This document shows positions 43,334 through 53,053 of a DNA stretch of 64,000 nt, piece after piece. The translations under genes and the position numbers were made by a program. The notes below the pieces were generated by a model. The model saw nothing but the letters and a program-made list of their open reading frames with translations, had not been told where the DNA came from and ran no database searches. Position 1 is the stretch's first letter. Every line of letters begins with the position of its first letter. This stretch comes from JANQNX01 sp040217095. Its GTDB lineage: Bacteria > Pseudomonadota > Gammaproteobacteria > Eutrophobiales > Eutrophobiaceae. Location: the NCBI GenBank assembly GCA_965229565.1, contig OZ245888.1, positions 1,488,001-1,552,000 of the forward strand, read 5' to 3'.

Positions 43334-46300
43334 TTATCCGACGTCATCACGTACCAGTCTGAAGCCGGTTGTTTCGTCGGGGTTACCGTCATGTGTTCGC
43401 TCAAGTGTGATCTCACATTTGGCATGGGGGTCGGTATAGGCACCACCACGGGCAAGAGTCGTATCGCCATCAATTACCCATTCCTGCACGTTACCGACAT
43501 AGTTTTTAAGTCCCCAGCCATTTGATTTACCCGATTTCACACTGACGGTACCCGTACCCTTGATCAGCTTCTGGTTCACAGACACGCTGCAGTTAAAATC
43601 CTTGTCAGGTTGTTGGCCGGCGGCATTGGCGGCATATTCCCATTCCTGCTTGGTGGGTATGCGGTAGTTTTTACCGGTACGTTCCGATAACCAAGCGGCA
43701 TAGGCCTCGGCTTCCTTCAGGCTGATACCCGTCATTGGATCGTTGCGACGGTCTTTATCCTTGATGGGCTGACAGCTACCGCTACTAAGGATGCAATATT
43801 TACTGTAATCGCTGACGGATATTTCGTACTTGGAAATAGCAAACGGTTTGTCCATACCGTCACCTTCCGGCACGACTACCATCAGCGGGCCCCTGGCCTG
43901 CTGGTGAATCATGTCGTAGCAGATAGCACGAGCACGGGTGCCGTACCCGGCAAGGCGTGGCGAGCATTCTGAATCACTGGATATCGGCGACCATTGTTCT
44001 ATTGCTGCCGCTGCTGCCTCACTTGCACTATCGGTTGCCGCTTCGGCGATGTCGAAGGTCTCGCGGGTGCGTATCTTCGGTTTGTTAATAATGGCGTTCA
44101 GTTCCCTTTGTTCCTGCAGGTAATCGGGGTTATCCGTCCACAGGGCCACAGCACGGGTCAACAGGTTGTTGGAAGCCCTGAGCTTGTCTTCATCACCGTC
44201 GGCGGCCTCCTTGTCCTGCAGGTAGATGTCATACACGCTGTTGGCTTCCTTGATCTTGTTTTCCAGTGTTTGCGAGAAGGCCAGGAAGTCGGGATGGGCC
44301 GCGAATTCAGTTGCTGCGTTCTGTTGGAGTTGTGATGCAAGTGACAACTTGCCAGCGGCAATGGCGGCATTGGCGGCAGACAGCTGCGGCCACGGTTTGA
44401 GTTGTAACTGGGTTCGAAGATCGGCCAGTGTTGCATCGGCAGGGAAGAACGTTGCCGCTGCCTGTGCCAGTGCGGCGGCAGCATTCTCATCCGTGGTTCT
44501 CAACTCGTTAATACGATCGGCCAGTATTTTGGCAGCCTGCTTGCTGAACTCTGCATAACGCGCCGGATCACCGAGCTCTATCTGGCTGAGTTTGAGCCGC
44601 ACCTCGGTATTGGGGAAGTTCAGGTCGTTCTTGAATGACTCGGTCAATTCAGCAATATTGGCCTCGGCCTGGTACGAGTTTTTCAACTCGGCCAGGGTGC
44701 CGTTATTCGGATCAATCTCCAGTCCCTTTTGTACAAAGGCAAACGCGGTGGCAAAGTCTTTGGTTTCGGCCTTGCTTTGGGCCAACCGTGCGTAGGCGTC
44801 AGCCAGCATGGGTGGTGCTTCAAACATGATGTAATTATCATTTTCGGGCAGATCAGCTTTTAGCTGGGCGAAGACTTTTTCTGCTTCAGCCGTATTGTTG
44901 GCCTCGGTAAAGGCCTTGAAGTCACCCTTGTTGGCTTCGACCCGTGCCACTCTTTCTGTCTCTTCCCTGGCAGCCAGGACTTCCTGGCGTGTGTCGACCA
45001 GTGATTGTAGTCCTGGTGCAAATCGTTCACCGGTATCAAGATAGGCATCGGCCGCGTCATAGCGTTCGGCCTGTAATGTTTCAGTCGCCCTGGCCACGTA
45101 CAGATCGGCGATCTCGCTGCGGAAACGGTTCAGGTCTGCTTCCACGGACTTGTCTTCATTCACCAAACTGCTTAATTCCTGTACATCACGCAGTAACTCG
45201 GTTTCCCATACGGCATTATCAATCGCCGGTTCAGCCAGCGCAGTTTGAATATTGGTTATATTCTCATTGGCCAGTTCAGTGATCCTGGCCTTTCTCTCGT
45301 CACCACTCAGGTGTGCGAGCCGGACCTGGGTCAGTTGTTCATTCAATTGCAAACCGTTCATCAGGTTGCCAAAGTCGGCAGCGAGTGCCTCGGCCTGGGT
45401 GCGGTCTCCTTCACTTAAAATGGTTTTTAATTCACTTTCGATCAGCGGTTTGAATTTCTCGGCGACGCTGGTCAGTGTTTCACTGTCCGGTTTCAGGCTG
45501 GCCAAGTCCACGATAGTGGCTTCCTGTTGTTTGAAATCGCTCAGGCTGGCAAGCTGTTCCTCAACACTACCCAGTTCAGATTCAAGACTGGCGATCTTTT
45601 GTTCTCTCTCGATTCGCTTTTCAAGGTCGGTCAACCTTGGATCGCCACGGCCACTTTCCGTTTGCATGCCTGAACGTACCAGGGCCAATGCATCCTCGTA
45701 ATTGCCTTCTTCAAGTTGATTGAGTGCAAACACACGGTAGGCATTGCCCGGTCGCTGGTCTTCAAGCAGCGGGTTGCCCGGGTCGATGGCCTTGATCCTG
45801 GAGAGTATCTTGTTGGTTTCACCAATCAGGCTCTCATCTTCCAGTGCATTCTTGAACTCGGCATACAGGTCACCGATGGCCGTTCGTTTACTCGCTGCTA
45901 CCTGGTCGGTTTTTTCTGCAAGATAAATTGAACCTGGATAGAACTCACTGATTTCGTCCAGTACTTTTTCAGCAGCTGGAAAGTCATAGTCGTCGCTACT
46001 GGTATCGATCAATGCGGCAATCTTGTCACTGAAGTAATTCTGGATTGCTTCCTTGGCTTCATCGGTGACAGTGTTTTGATCAGCGCGATCCAGAAGGCGT
46101 ATCTCATCAAGTTTTGAAACTATAACCTGTTCGTTGCCTTGCTGAATCTCGGCCACCATGGCGTTGAGCCGTTGTTGTTTCAGGTAATCGAGTGCCGGGT
46201 TGATCAGCATCAAGCCGATTAAAATAAGGACAGTGGCGGCAATGAAGAACGGGTTCTTGTAGAAGGTGGCCTTACCCTCCAGTTCTTCCAGGAAATGGCC

Positions 46301-47659
46301 TACATTCGGGCTGCGGTCTTCACGTTTGAATGCAACCGCGCGTCTAAGGGCACGATTCTGCTTTTTATTCAGCGTCTTGATATAAGGCGGAACAAGTTTG
46401 TTTTCCATCGCCTTGTTGGCCGGCAACTTGTTAAAAGGGTGTTTGCCCGTTAACAGTTCATAGGCGGTACAACCCAGTGCGTAAGTGTCATCACGCGTGT
46501 CCGGTTCCTGCCCATCCAGCATTTCAAGACTTGCATACGCGGGCGTGAGCGCGCCCAGCTTGCCGGGATCAAACAGGGTTTTTTCTGCTTCACCCGTTAC
46601 CGGGTTTTTAACGGCACGGGCGATACCAAAATCCAGTGTTTTTACTGTGCCGTCATTACAGAGAAAGGCGTTGCCGGGTTTGAAGTCGGAGTGAACCAGG
46701 TTGCGTTCATGTGCATAGATCAGGCCGGCACCCAGTTGCTTGATGATGTCATAGGCCTCATCAAATGGCAGGCCGCCCTGTTGGCGAACCTTCTTCTTGA
46801 TGAAATCCTTTAGTTCCATGCCTTCCATGAGTTCCATCGTGATGAAAACCGGCGTGTTCGGTCCGCCTACACGGTCGAAGTCATAAATGGTGGCAATATT
46901 CGGGTGTGCCAGTTTCTGCTGGCGGCTGGATTCACGCTGCAGCGATATAAATGCTTCCGGATGGTCCTTGAAGTCGTCGTTCAATAACTTGATGGCAACG
47001 TGTGGCTTCTTGTCCTTGGCCTCGGCCTTGAGCAGGTCCAGTGCTTTATACACCTTACCCATACCACCAATACCCAGTACCTTTTCCAGCTTGAAGCGCT
47101 GCTTGATGATAGAACCCTCTTTATAACCGCCGGTTAAATCACCGGCAGGTGCATCAGGTTCGTTCCATTCAGTGCCAGCCGGGCCGGTGGCCGAGGTAAC
47201 CGAGTTGGTGGATGTGTTGGTACCCGGAGTACTGAGATCTATGAAATCGCTGTCTGTACCGGTGTCCGTGTCGGGTTTCTCAGCGTCGGACATAATCCGG
47301 GTTGAATCACCGGTGTTGGAAGTATCATGCTTACGCGTGACGTCACGTTCCAGTCCTTTATCTTCGGCTGCCTGGTCTTCGACAGAATCCTGCGCAAATA
47401 CGGTTGCGTCGGCATTGGCAGGGGCACCGGATTCGGTTTGCCTGGCGTGGGTGCGCCTGAATTCATTGATCTGTCTTTTTAAATGGGCGTAGGCTTTATC
47501 GTCGAGCTTATTCTGATCGTGAATTTCGTCGAGTTGCTGCAACATCTTGTTGGCAAATTGAGGAGACTTCTTCAGCAGACCGTCGAGCTGGGTCGACAGC
47601 GACTCGAGTTTGAGATCCCCCCTGGCTAAAGCCTCTAATGCGGTCTTGAAATCTGCCAC
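43334..47659 (-). CDS. Large membrane Ser/Thr protein kinase with C-terminal SUMF1-type domain
   Basis: A 1441-residue protein. Residues 1-70 are helical. The kinase spans ~189-460 with GIGGMGKVYKA (196-206), VAIK (221-224), HSDFKPGN (323-330) where most kinases have HRD, and DFG (343-345). One membrane helix (~470-490) is followed by ~700 residues of charged, helical, TPR-like sequence. The C-terminus (~1225-1441) is a formylglycine-generating-enzyme/SUMF1-type fold (ISVSDYSKYC, IPTKQEWEYAANAA, VGNVQEWVIDG, RGGAYTD), expected in the periplasm. HSD keeps the catalytic Asp but lacks the regulatory Arg. The cognate phosphatase gene lies 41 bases upstream. Similar kinases occur beside type VI secretion loci; none is here. 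Confidence 0.9.
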   Translation of the reverse strand: MADFKTALEALARGDLKLESLSTQLDGLLKKSPQFANKMLQQLDEIHDQNKLDDKAYAHLKRQINEFRRTHARQTESGAPANADATVFAQDSVEDQAAEDKGLERDVTRKHDTSNTGDSTRIMSDAEKPDTDTGTDSDFIDLSTPGTNTSTNSVTSATGPAGTEWNEPDAPAGDLTGGYKEGSIIKQRFKLEKVLGIGGMGKVYKALDLLKAEAKDKKPHVAIKLLNDDFKDHPEAFISLQRESSRQQKLAHPNIATIYDFDRVGGPNTPVFITMELMEGMELKDFIKKKVRQQGGLPFDEAYDIIKQLGAGLIYAHERNLVHSDFKPGNAFLCNDGTVKTLDFGIARAVKNPVTGEAEKTLFDPGKLGALTPAYASLEMLDGQEPDTRDDTYALGCTAYELLTGKHPFNKLPANKAMENKLVPPYIKTLNKKQNRALRRAVAFKREDRSPNVGHFLEELEGKATFYKNPFFIAATVLILIGLMLINPALDYLKQQRLNAMVAEIQQGNEQVIVSKLDEIRLLDRADQNTVTDEAKEAIQNYFSDKIAALIDTSSDDYDFPAAEKVLDEISEFYPGSIYLAEKTDQVAASKRTAIGDLYAEFKNALEDESLIGETNKILSRIKAIDPGNPLLEDQRPGNAYRVFALNQLEEGNYEDALALVRSGMQTESGRGDPRLTDLEKRIEREQKIASLESELGSVEEQLASLSDFKQQEATIVDLASLKPDSETLTSVAEKFKPLIESELKTILSEGDRTQAEALAADFGNLMNGLQLNEQLTQVRLAHLSGDERKARITELANENITNIQTALAEPAIDNAVWETELLRDVQELSSLVNEDKSVEADLNRFRSEIADLYVARATETLQAERYDAADAYLDTGERFAPGLQSLVDTRQEVLAAREETERVARVEANKGDFKAFTEANNTAEAEKVFAQLKADLPENDNYIMFEAPPMLADAYARLAQSKAETKDFATAFAFVQKGLEIDPNNGTLAELKNSYQAEANIAELTESFKNDLNFPNTEVRLKLSQIELGDPARYAEFSKQAAKILADRINELRTTDENAAAALAQAAATFFPADATLADLRTQLQLKPWPQLSAANAAIAAGKLSLASQLQQNAATEFAAHPDFLAFSQTLENKIKEANSVYDIYLQDKEAADGDEDKLRASNNLLTRAVALWTDNPDYLQEQRELNAIINKPKIRTRETFDIAEAATDSASEAAAAAIEQWSPISSDSECSPRLAGYGTRARAICYDMIHQQARGPLMVVVPEGDGMDKPFAISKYEISVSDYSKYCILSSGSCQPIKDKDRRNDPMTGISLKEAEAYAAWLSERTGKNYRIPTKQEWEYAANAAGQQPDKDFNCSVSVNQKLIKGTGTVSVKSGKSNGWGLKNYVGNVQEWVIDGDTTLARGGAYTDPHAKCEITLERTHDGNPDETTGFRLVRDDVG

Positions 47660-47700
47660 TTACACAACTCCTTACACCAGTATGTGTATTCTGATAATGC

Positions 47701-48447
47701 TTAATCTATATCTACTAAGATAGCAGTTACATTGTCACCTGCGCCACGTTCCAGCGTTAAATCAATCAGCTTCTGGCAGGTCTCTTCCACGGTGCCGGAT
47801 TTCAGCATTTGCTGGAATTCGATATCGTTTAAATGCTTGGTCAGTCCGTCACTGCATAACAGGTAGCGGTCGCCTTTCTGAAGTTCCTGTATATCCATGT
47901 CGATATACAGTTCCGGGGTCGCGCCAACGGCGCGTGTAATCATGTTTCCATGCGGATGCACGGCCGCTTCTTCGCGAGTGATCAGACCATGCTTTACATA
48001 TTGTTCGACCTGGGAGTGATCGGTGGTCATCTGTCTTAATTCACCATCACGCAGGCGATAAAGGCGGCTGTCGCCCGCCCACATATAAACGCAATAATTA
48101 GCGTAGGTAACGAGGATGACAACCGTGCTGCCAATAGTCGTGCGTTTACGGGACTCCCTGGCTTTTTCGAGGAGTTTGCTGTTGACCTCGATCAGTTTGT
48201 CCTCGATGTCGTCGATATAGCGCTCGAGTGACAATCCCTCATGAATCTTTTTCAGGGAATTGACTATCATCTGGCTTGCGACATCGCCAGCGGCATGGCC
48301 GCCCATACCATCGGCCACGACCCACATACCCACCTCTGGCCTTTCCAGCATGGAATCTTCGTTTAACTTGCGAACTTTACCAACATTCGAGACACCGTGT
48401 GAGTGCCAGGAAAATTCGTTCGCCTTGTTTTTTTTAGAGTTCTCCAT
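47701..48447 (-). CDS. PP2C-type Ser/Thr phosphatase
   Basis: A 248-residue PPM/PP2C phosphatase. Metal-binding motifs are complete: KLNEDSMLE, VVADGMGGHAAGDVAS, GDSRLYRLRDG, LLCSDGLT and GAGDNVTAILVDID. It is soluble, with no membrane segment. It lies between the cyclase-FHA and kinase genes, so reversal of the neighbouring kinase's phosphorylation is likely, as with PppA/PpkA or Stp1/PknB pairs. Confidence 0.95.
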   Translation of the reverse strand: MENSKKNKANEFSWHSHGVSNVGKVRKLNEDSMLERPEVGMWVVADGMGGHAAGDVASQMIVNSLKKIHEGLSLERYIDDIEDKLIEVNSKLLEKARESRKRTTIGSTVVILVTYANYCVYMWAGDSRLYRLRDGELRQMTTDHSQVEQYVKHGLITREEAAVHPHGNMITRAVGATPELYIDMDIQELQKGDRYLLCSDGLTKHLNDIEFQQMLKSGTVEETCQKLIDLTLERGAGDNVTAILVDID

Positions 48448-48494
48448 TGCTGGCCTATATTAATGAACTGTCGTTGGTGTAGATTTCACCGTCA

Positions 48495-49400
48495 TTATCC
48501 ATTCAAAGTGAACTTGACGACTTCTGTTGGGCCCTCGGCAAAGGATTTGCCAAGGCTGATTTCACCACTGCTGGGAATCGGCATTTCCTCGCGCCGCAAA
48601 AATGATTCTTCGGCATTCTCCAGTTTTACGTGAGTGCCATTAGTGCTCTGATCAATGATAAAGAACTTGTTTCGGCGCAGTTCGATTCGAACATGCTGCC
48701 TGGACGCCAGCTTTTCGTGTACCGGTACATCGCAGGTTTGACTGCGGCCTAGTACAGCACCGGTCCTGTCGCTGTTAAGCGTGACTGTTTGCCCCTTGTA
48801 CTCAATATTCATGGAGATGGACTGGGGCTTGGGCACCTCGTTCAGCATTCCTGTTGCCATACGGGTGACGTCTTCTTCCTGCCAGATGACCTCAAATATC
48901 TGGATCACGTCTTTCTTGCCCTTGATAGGGGCGTTGTCCACGAAACGTGTACTGGCACGCATGACGGGTTCAAGTAAATCCACGGTAGTCTTGGTGGTGA
49001 TGATTTGTCCGCCCTTGGCTTGTGCCGCCATACGCGCTGCCACGTTGACGGCATCGCCAAAGACGTCGCCACCTTCCAGCAAAGCTGGGCCGAAATGCAT
49101 ACCAATACGGATGCGTATTTCCGGTTTGTCTTCCTCGCGCTCTGCATTCATGTCTTCGAGGTCTTCATGCATTTCGCAGGAGGCGGTGGCGGCCTCGTTG
49201 GCATCCGGGAATGTGCACATGATTTCATCACCGATGGTTTTAATAACAGTGCCTTTATGTGCGTGCACGATTTCGGTAAGGTGATTAAGTGTCTCGGAAA
49301 TGGTGACCCTGGCAGTTGAATCACCCAAAATTTCGAATAGACGAGTACTGCCGCTGATATCAGCGAACATGATCGCAAGGTTAGCAGACTTGGGCGACAT
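48495..49400 (-). CDS. Class III adenylate/guanylate cyclase fused to FHA domain
   Basis: A 301-residue protein. The N-terminal cyclase domain (~5-175) retains both metal aspartates (FADISGSTRLFE and KTIGDEIMCTF) and the transition-state Asn/Arg in GDAVNVAARM, so activity is plausible; the substrate (ATP or GTP) is not certain. The FHA domain (~210-290) has GRSQTCDVPV, SRQHVRIE and STNGTHV, the phosphothreonine-binding loop set. No membrane segment. It is the first gene of the operon, so it may be recruited to, or regulated by, the downstream kinase's phosphothreonines. Confidence 0.93.
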   Translation of the reverse strand: MSPKSANLAIMFADISGSTRLFEILGDSTARVTISETLNHLTEIVHAHKGTVIKTIGDEIMCTFPDANEAATASCEMHEDLEDMNAEREEDKPEIRIRIGMHFGPALLEGGDVFGDAVNVAARMAAQAKGGQIITTKTTVDLLEPVMRASTRFVDNAPIKGKKDVIQIFEVIWQEEDVTRMATGMLNEVPKPQSISMNIEYKGQTVTLNSDRTGAVLGRSQTCDVPVHEKLASRQHVRIELRRNKFFIIDQSTNGTHVKLENAEESFLRREEMPIPSSGEISLGKSFAEGPTEVVKFTLNG

Positions 49401-49682
49401 GGTTTTTTAATCTATAAAAACAATTAGTTAGTATGGTTATTCTGTTTTAGAAATCTCTGTATATTGTAACGACTGCTGAAATTAATCACCGATCTCATTA
49501 CTGTACTCCAGGCGTAAATTGCTAATAAGAGCAGTTACGAAGGAACACAGCCAAATAGTAACCAGTCACGGCTATACAGTCATCATCTTACATCATAAAA
49601 TTAATCGGTAAAATCAGGACTTGACGTAAATTCTTCAGTAATTGGGCAACTCAATTTCAAACTTCCTGCGGGACTCATACAA

Positions 49683-50741
49683 TTGTCAGAAACAAACACA
49701 AAATCGAACAAGGCCAGTTTAACCATACTGTTGCTGGTAATAGTCGTGCTGCTTGCATTTATAGCAGTGCAATCGGGCCTGGTCTCAAGCCTGCCCATGC
49801 AAAACCTGCTCGGCAATGAGCCGGTTGAAACGGGGGCAGGCAAACCGGTTTCCACGGAAAGTGAAAAGGCTAATGCTACGGAGTGGGCAATGACGGCCGA
49901 TGTTGCCGTGCCGACCAATTCGCAACTTGATATCGACTACGTACAGATGCTGTTGCGGAATATGAGCCAGGCAGAACGCCAAAAGATCCTGGGCGATGCT
50001 GATTTATTCAAGCAAGCAGTTGAAAATGAAGCAAATAATCATTCAGTGTTGGCGGCGGCGCGGGCCAACAACCTGGACCAGGACACGAATATTGCGTTCC
50101 TGATGCAACGCGGGGCAGACAATATTCTGCGCGAGGCTTACCTGAATCGCCTGATTGCCAGCAAGCTACCTGAAGATTTTCCATCAGCAGCCCAGGTAGA
50201 GGAGTACTACACAAGCAACCAGTCACAGTTTGTACTCCCGGAACGTATCCACGTCTGGCAAATATTTTTTCAAAAGCCACTGGATGGCGACGAGTCTTCC
50301 ATCAAGCAGGTGCGTGACAAGGCGACCCAGGTCTATGAACAACTTAAGCAAGGCAAGGCCGAGTTTGCCGAGTTGGCCACGAGCCTGTCACAACATCAGC
50401 AGAGCAGGGGCAGCGGTGGTTACATGGGCTTGATCAAGATGCCCGAGTTACTGCCCGAGGTACGGGAGCCCTTATTGAAGTTGAAAGAGGGGGAACTTGG
50501 CGCACCTGTAGAATCTGAAAGTGGCTTTCATATCCTCAAACGAGGCCGCATCGTCGAATCAGAAACAGTTGAATTTCAAGAGGTTAAAGATCAAATCAGG
50601 CAATTGCTGATGCGCCAGGCACAGCAACAATTAAGGGGTGCCATCTACACTCAGGCGCAAAAGGAATACCCTCAAACCATCCCGGCTGAAAAAATCGAGG
50701 AATGGCGCCTGCGGCTGAAAACAGACACCGTCACAAAATAA
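49683..50741 (+). CDS. Membrane-anchored parvulin-type peptidyl-prolyl isomerase
   Basis: A 352-residue protein starting with TTG. A single N-terminal membrane helix (about 12-30, LTILLLVIVVLLAFIAVQ) anchors it, with the rest presumably periplasmic. A SurA/PpiD-like helical chaperone part (~75-180) precedes the parvulin domain (~180-280; RIHVWQIFFQ, GSGGYMGLIKMPELLPEV, SESGFHILKRG). It lies upstream of a two-partner secretion pair, so a chaperone role for those outer-membrane or exported proteins is an attractive inference. Confidence 0.88.
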   Translation: MSETNTKSNKASLTILLLVIVVLLAFIAVQSGLVSSLPMQNLLGNEPVETGAGKPVSTESEKANATEWAMTADVAVPTNSQLDIDYVQMLLRNMSQAERQKILGDADLFKQAVENEANNHSVLAAARANNLDQDTNIAFLMQRGADNILREAYLNRLIASKLPEDFPSAAQVEEYYTSNQSQFVLPERIHVWQIFFQKPLDGDESSIKQVRDKATQVYEQLKQGKAEFAELATSLSQHQQSRGSGGYMGLIKMPELLPEVREPLLKLKEGELGAPVESESGFHILKRGRIVESETVEFQEVKDQIRQLLMRQAQQQLRGAIYTQAQKEYPQTIPAEKIEEWRLRLKTDTVTK

Positions 50742-50742
50742 C

Positions 50743-50776
50743 GGCAGTTTGTTGCGCGTTAGCAACAAAAACTGCC
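50743..50776 (+). terminator. Hairpin after the parvulin gene
   Basis: GGCAGTTTgTTGC, a six-base loop, then GCAACaAAAACTGCC forms a long stem starting one base after the stop codon and followed by ATTTTAAC. This looks like a Rho-independent terminator and would separate the isomerase gene from the secretion genes. The rest of the gap to 50954 is AT-rich and probably holds a promoter. Confidence 0.65.
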
Positions 50777-50954
50777 ATTTTAACCGCTTTGCAAAGTCCA
50801 TTTATTTCAGCTCTTTAGCGAAAGCATCTAGTTAATTTCATTAAATATTTTTTTTGCCCGGCTCAGGCTTACTTGATATAGTCATTAACTTGGGGATCAG
50901 TGCGTATACCGCGCTATATATTGTTCATGACAGTATGCTTAACTTTGCTGGCAA

Positions 50955-52886
50955 GTGTCTAAATACAAAGCACAATTTGTGACTTTTAAAGATAATAAAA
51001 AAAGTGTTGAACTGATTGTCAGACGCCTGCTGGCAACTTGTATGTTGCTGTGTTTTACGCATGCGACTGCCGGGCCACTGGGTATGCCTGATTCCTCTCG
51101 CCCGGGTGCAGTTCGCCCGGAAATAAAAGTCCCGGCAGAATCGAAAGCACCAGATCCTTCCCCTGAGAGCGCTACACCATCTCAAGCGTCAACCGAACCA
51201 AAGGTAGAAATCCCGGCGATGATCGATCGACCTTTCGATATCGAGGAAGGCCCTTATGTCATGGTGCAGAAATTCCGTTTGCTTGACGCCGAAGACATGC
51301 CTCGTTTTGATATCAACATTGACGAGGTCATGGTTCTGCTTGATGAAAGATTACAGGAGCAGCCAGACAGGGGTTTCAGTATTGGAGAGTTACAGGAAGT
51401 CTCCGATGTAGTGACCCGCTACTACCGTGAGAAAGGACTTATTCTGTCTACGGCCGTGTTACCGGTACAAACGGTGGCAGATGGTGTCGTGGATATCCAG
51501 GTTCTTGTTGGTCGACTCGGTCGTGTGATTGCAGAAAGTAACGAGGATTACAGCGAGTCTACTCTTAGACGACCTTTTCTGAAGTTGATCGGACAGCCGA
51601 TTACCCAGGAGTCGATTGAATCAGCGCTACTCACCTTAACCGACTACCCCGGGCTGAGCGTGTTTGGTGTGTTCCAGCCCGGTCAGAAAGTCGGTGAAGC
51701 CGACATCATCCTGAAGGTTCAGGAAGAAAAATGGTATGACGTGGCCTATCGTGCGGATAACCATGGTCTGCAGGAAACCGGTCGAGCCCGCTTTCGTACC
51801 ATCGTGGACTGGAATAACCCGGGAGGATTGGCTGATCGCCTGTCTGCCACGTTCCAGCAAACTTACAATCCCAAAAATAATGATTACTGGGCACTGGACT
51901 ACGAGATCTACTTTGGTGATAGCTATAACTTCAATATAGGCACCTACAAAAACCGGTTTGATATCGGTGGTGAGTTTGCTGCCAACGAGATATCTGCTGA
52001 AACCACGACCGATACCATTGGCATAGAAAAATCATTCATCCGTAGTCGCCAGGAAAACCTTGCCTTGAATGCCATGGTACAAAGACGGCGATCGGCTACC
52101 ACTACGGCAGGTCTGCAGACCAATGAAGACAGGCTCACCACCTTGACTCTGGGAATGAATTACGACTCGGTCGATACCTACCATCCGTTTCGAACATTTA
52201 TCAATGCCTTCAAAGAAGAACCGGATAATTTTGGCGGCGGTTTGAACTTTGCCACATTGACGATCAGGCGCGGCTTTAACGATGTGCTCGGTGCAATGGG
52301 CTCCAATTCCGATCAGCTTGCAGGCATCGGCAACAAGCGCAGTAGCAGGCGCGGTGGTTCGGGCAGATTGGCTGAAGGACAATTTTTAAAGGTCGAGGCC
52401 AATTACCAACGCTTACAACTAATAACGCGCAATACATCACTGCTATTCCGCACAGAGTTTCAATGGTCCCAGGATCTGTTAGTGCCTCTGGAGCAATATT
52501 CGGTCGGTGGCCCTGAGAACGTGCGCGGTTTCCCGGATGCGCAGGGGCTGTTTGACCGGGCTTACTTTGTTTCACTCGAATATATTTTTAATGCACCGTT
52601 CTTCGCCGATAAACCGGCCTTCATGAACCGGACCTGGGGTGAAATTCTTCAGCTCTCTTTCTTTTATGATTTTGCCACGGCACAACAAAACGATGCGCTT
52701 GATACCGATCAGGACAGGAATACTTCGGGTAAGTGGGTAACTTACCGCAGCTGGGGCGTGGGCTTGCGCTTCAATTTACCGGGCATGATAGACAGTCGCC
52801 TGATGTATGCGAATCCGCTGGGGCCCGAGGCACCAGACAATGGCCGCGGTGGACAGATCTGGGGTGATTTGACCTACAGCTTTTAA
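50955..52886 (+). CDS. TpsB/ShlB-FhaC-family outer-membrane transporter
   Basis: A 643-residue two-partner secretion translocator. The start taken is GTG; a signal-like segment (LLATCMLLCFTHATAG, ~30-45) leads into a Pro/Glu/Ser-rich linker. POTRA domains follow (~90-250; VMVQKFRLLDAEDMPRF, VTRYYREKGLILSTAVLPVQ), then a beta-barrel with the hallmark VRGF (GGPENVRGFPDAQG) and a terminal phenylalanine (LTYSF). The long N-region before the signal core leaves the true start uncertain. It is followed directly by its presumed cargo gene. Confidence 0.93.
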   Translation: MSKYKAQFVTFKDNKKSVELIVRRLLATCMLLCFTHATAGPLGMPDSSRPGAVRPEIKVPAESKAPDPSPESATPSQASTEPKVEIPAMIDRPFDIEEGPYVMVQKFRLLDAEDMPRFDINIDEVMVLLDERLQEQPDRGFSIGELQEVSDVVTRYYREKGLILSTAVLPVQTVADGVVDIQVLVGRLGRVIAESNEDYSESTLRRPFLKLIGQPITQESIESALLTLTDYPGLSVFGVFQPGQKVGEADIILKVQEEKWYDVAYRADNHGLQETGRARFRTIVDWNNPGGLADRLSATFQQTYNPKNNDYWALDYEIYFGDSYNFNIGTYKNRFDIGGEFAANEISAETTTDTIGIEKSFIRSRQENLALNAMVQRRRSATTTAGLQTNEDRLTTLTLGMNYDSVDTYHPFRTFINAFKEEPDNFGGGLNFATLTIRRGFNDVLGAMGSNSDQLAGIGNKRSSRRGGSGRLAEGQFLKVEANYQRLQLITRNTSLLFRTEFQWSQDLLVPLEQYSVGGPENVRGFPDAQGLFDRAYFVSLEYIFNAPFFADKPAFMNRTWGEILQLSFFYDFATAQQNDALDTDQDRNTSGKWVTYRSWGVGLRFNLPGMIDSRLMYANPLGPEAPDNGRGGQIWGDLTYSF

Positions 52887-53053
52887 TTTGCATGAGAAGA
52901 CACGGGTAACTGGTTGAAAAAACAATTTCGAATATTGCTTAAATGATTTAAGTGGGTTTGTCTGATAACTGGTTCACAGTTTTTGGTGCTGGTATCTGAT
53001 ACTAAGTATGATGTGGATAGTGCGCTTACCATTTAGCAACGCTGCGAATAAGT

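Noticed and set aside
42608..49400. Type VI secretion locus
   Set aside because: Only the kinase/phosphatase/FHA type regulators are present; no Tss structural genes occur in the window.
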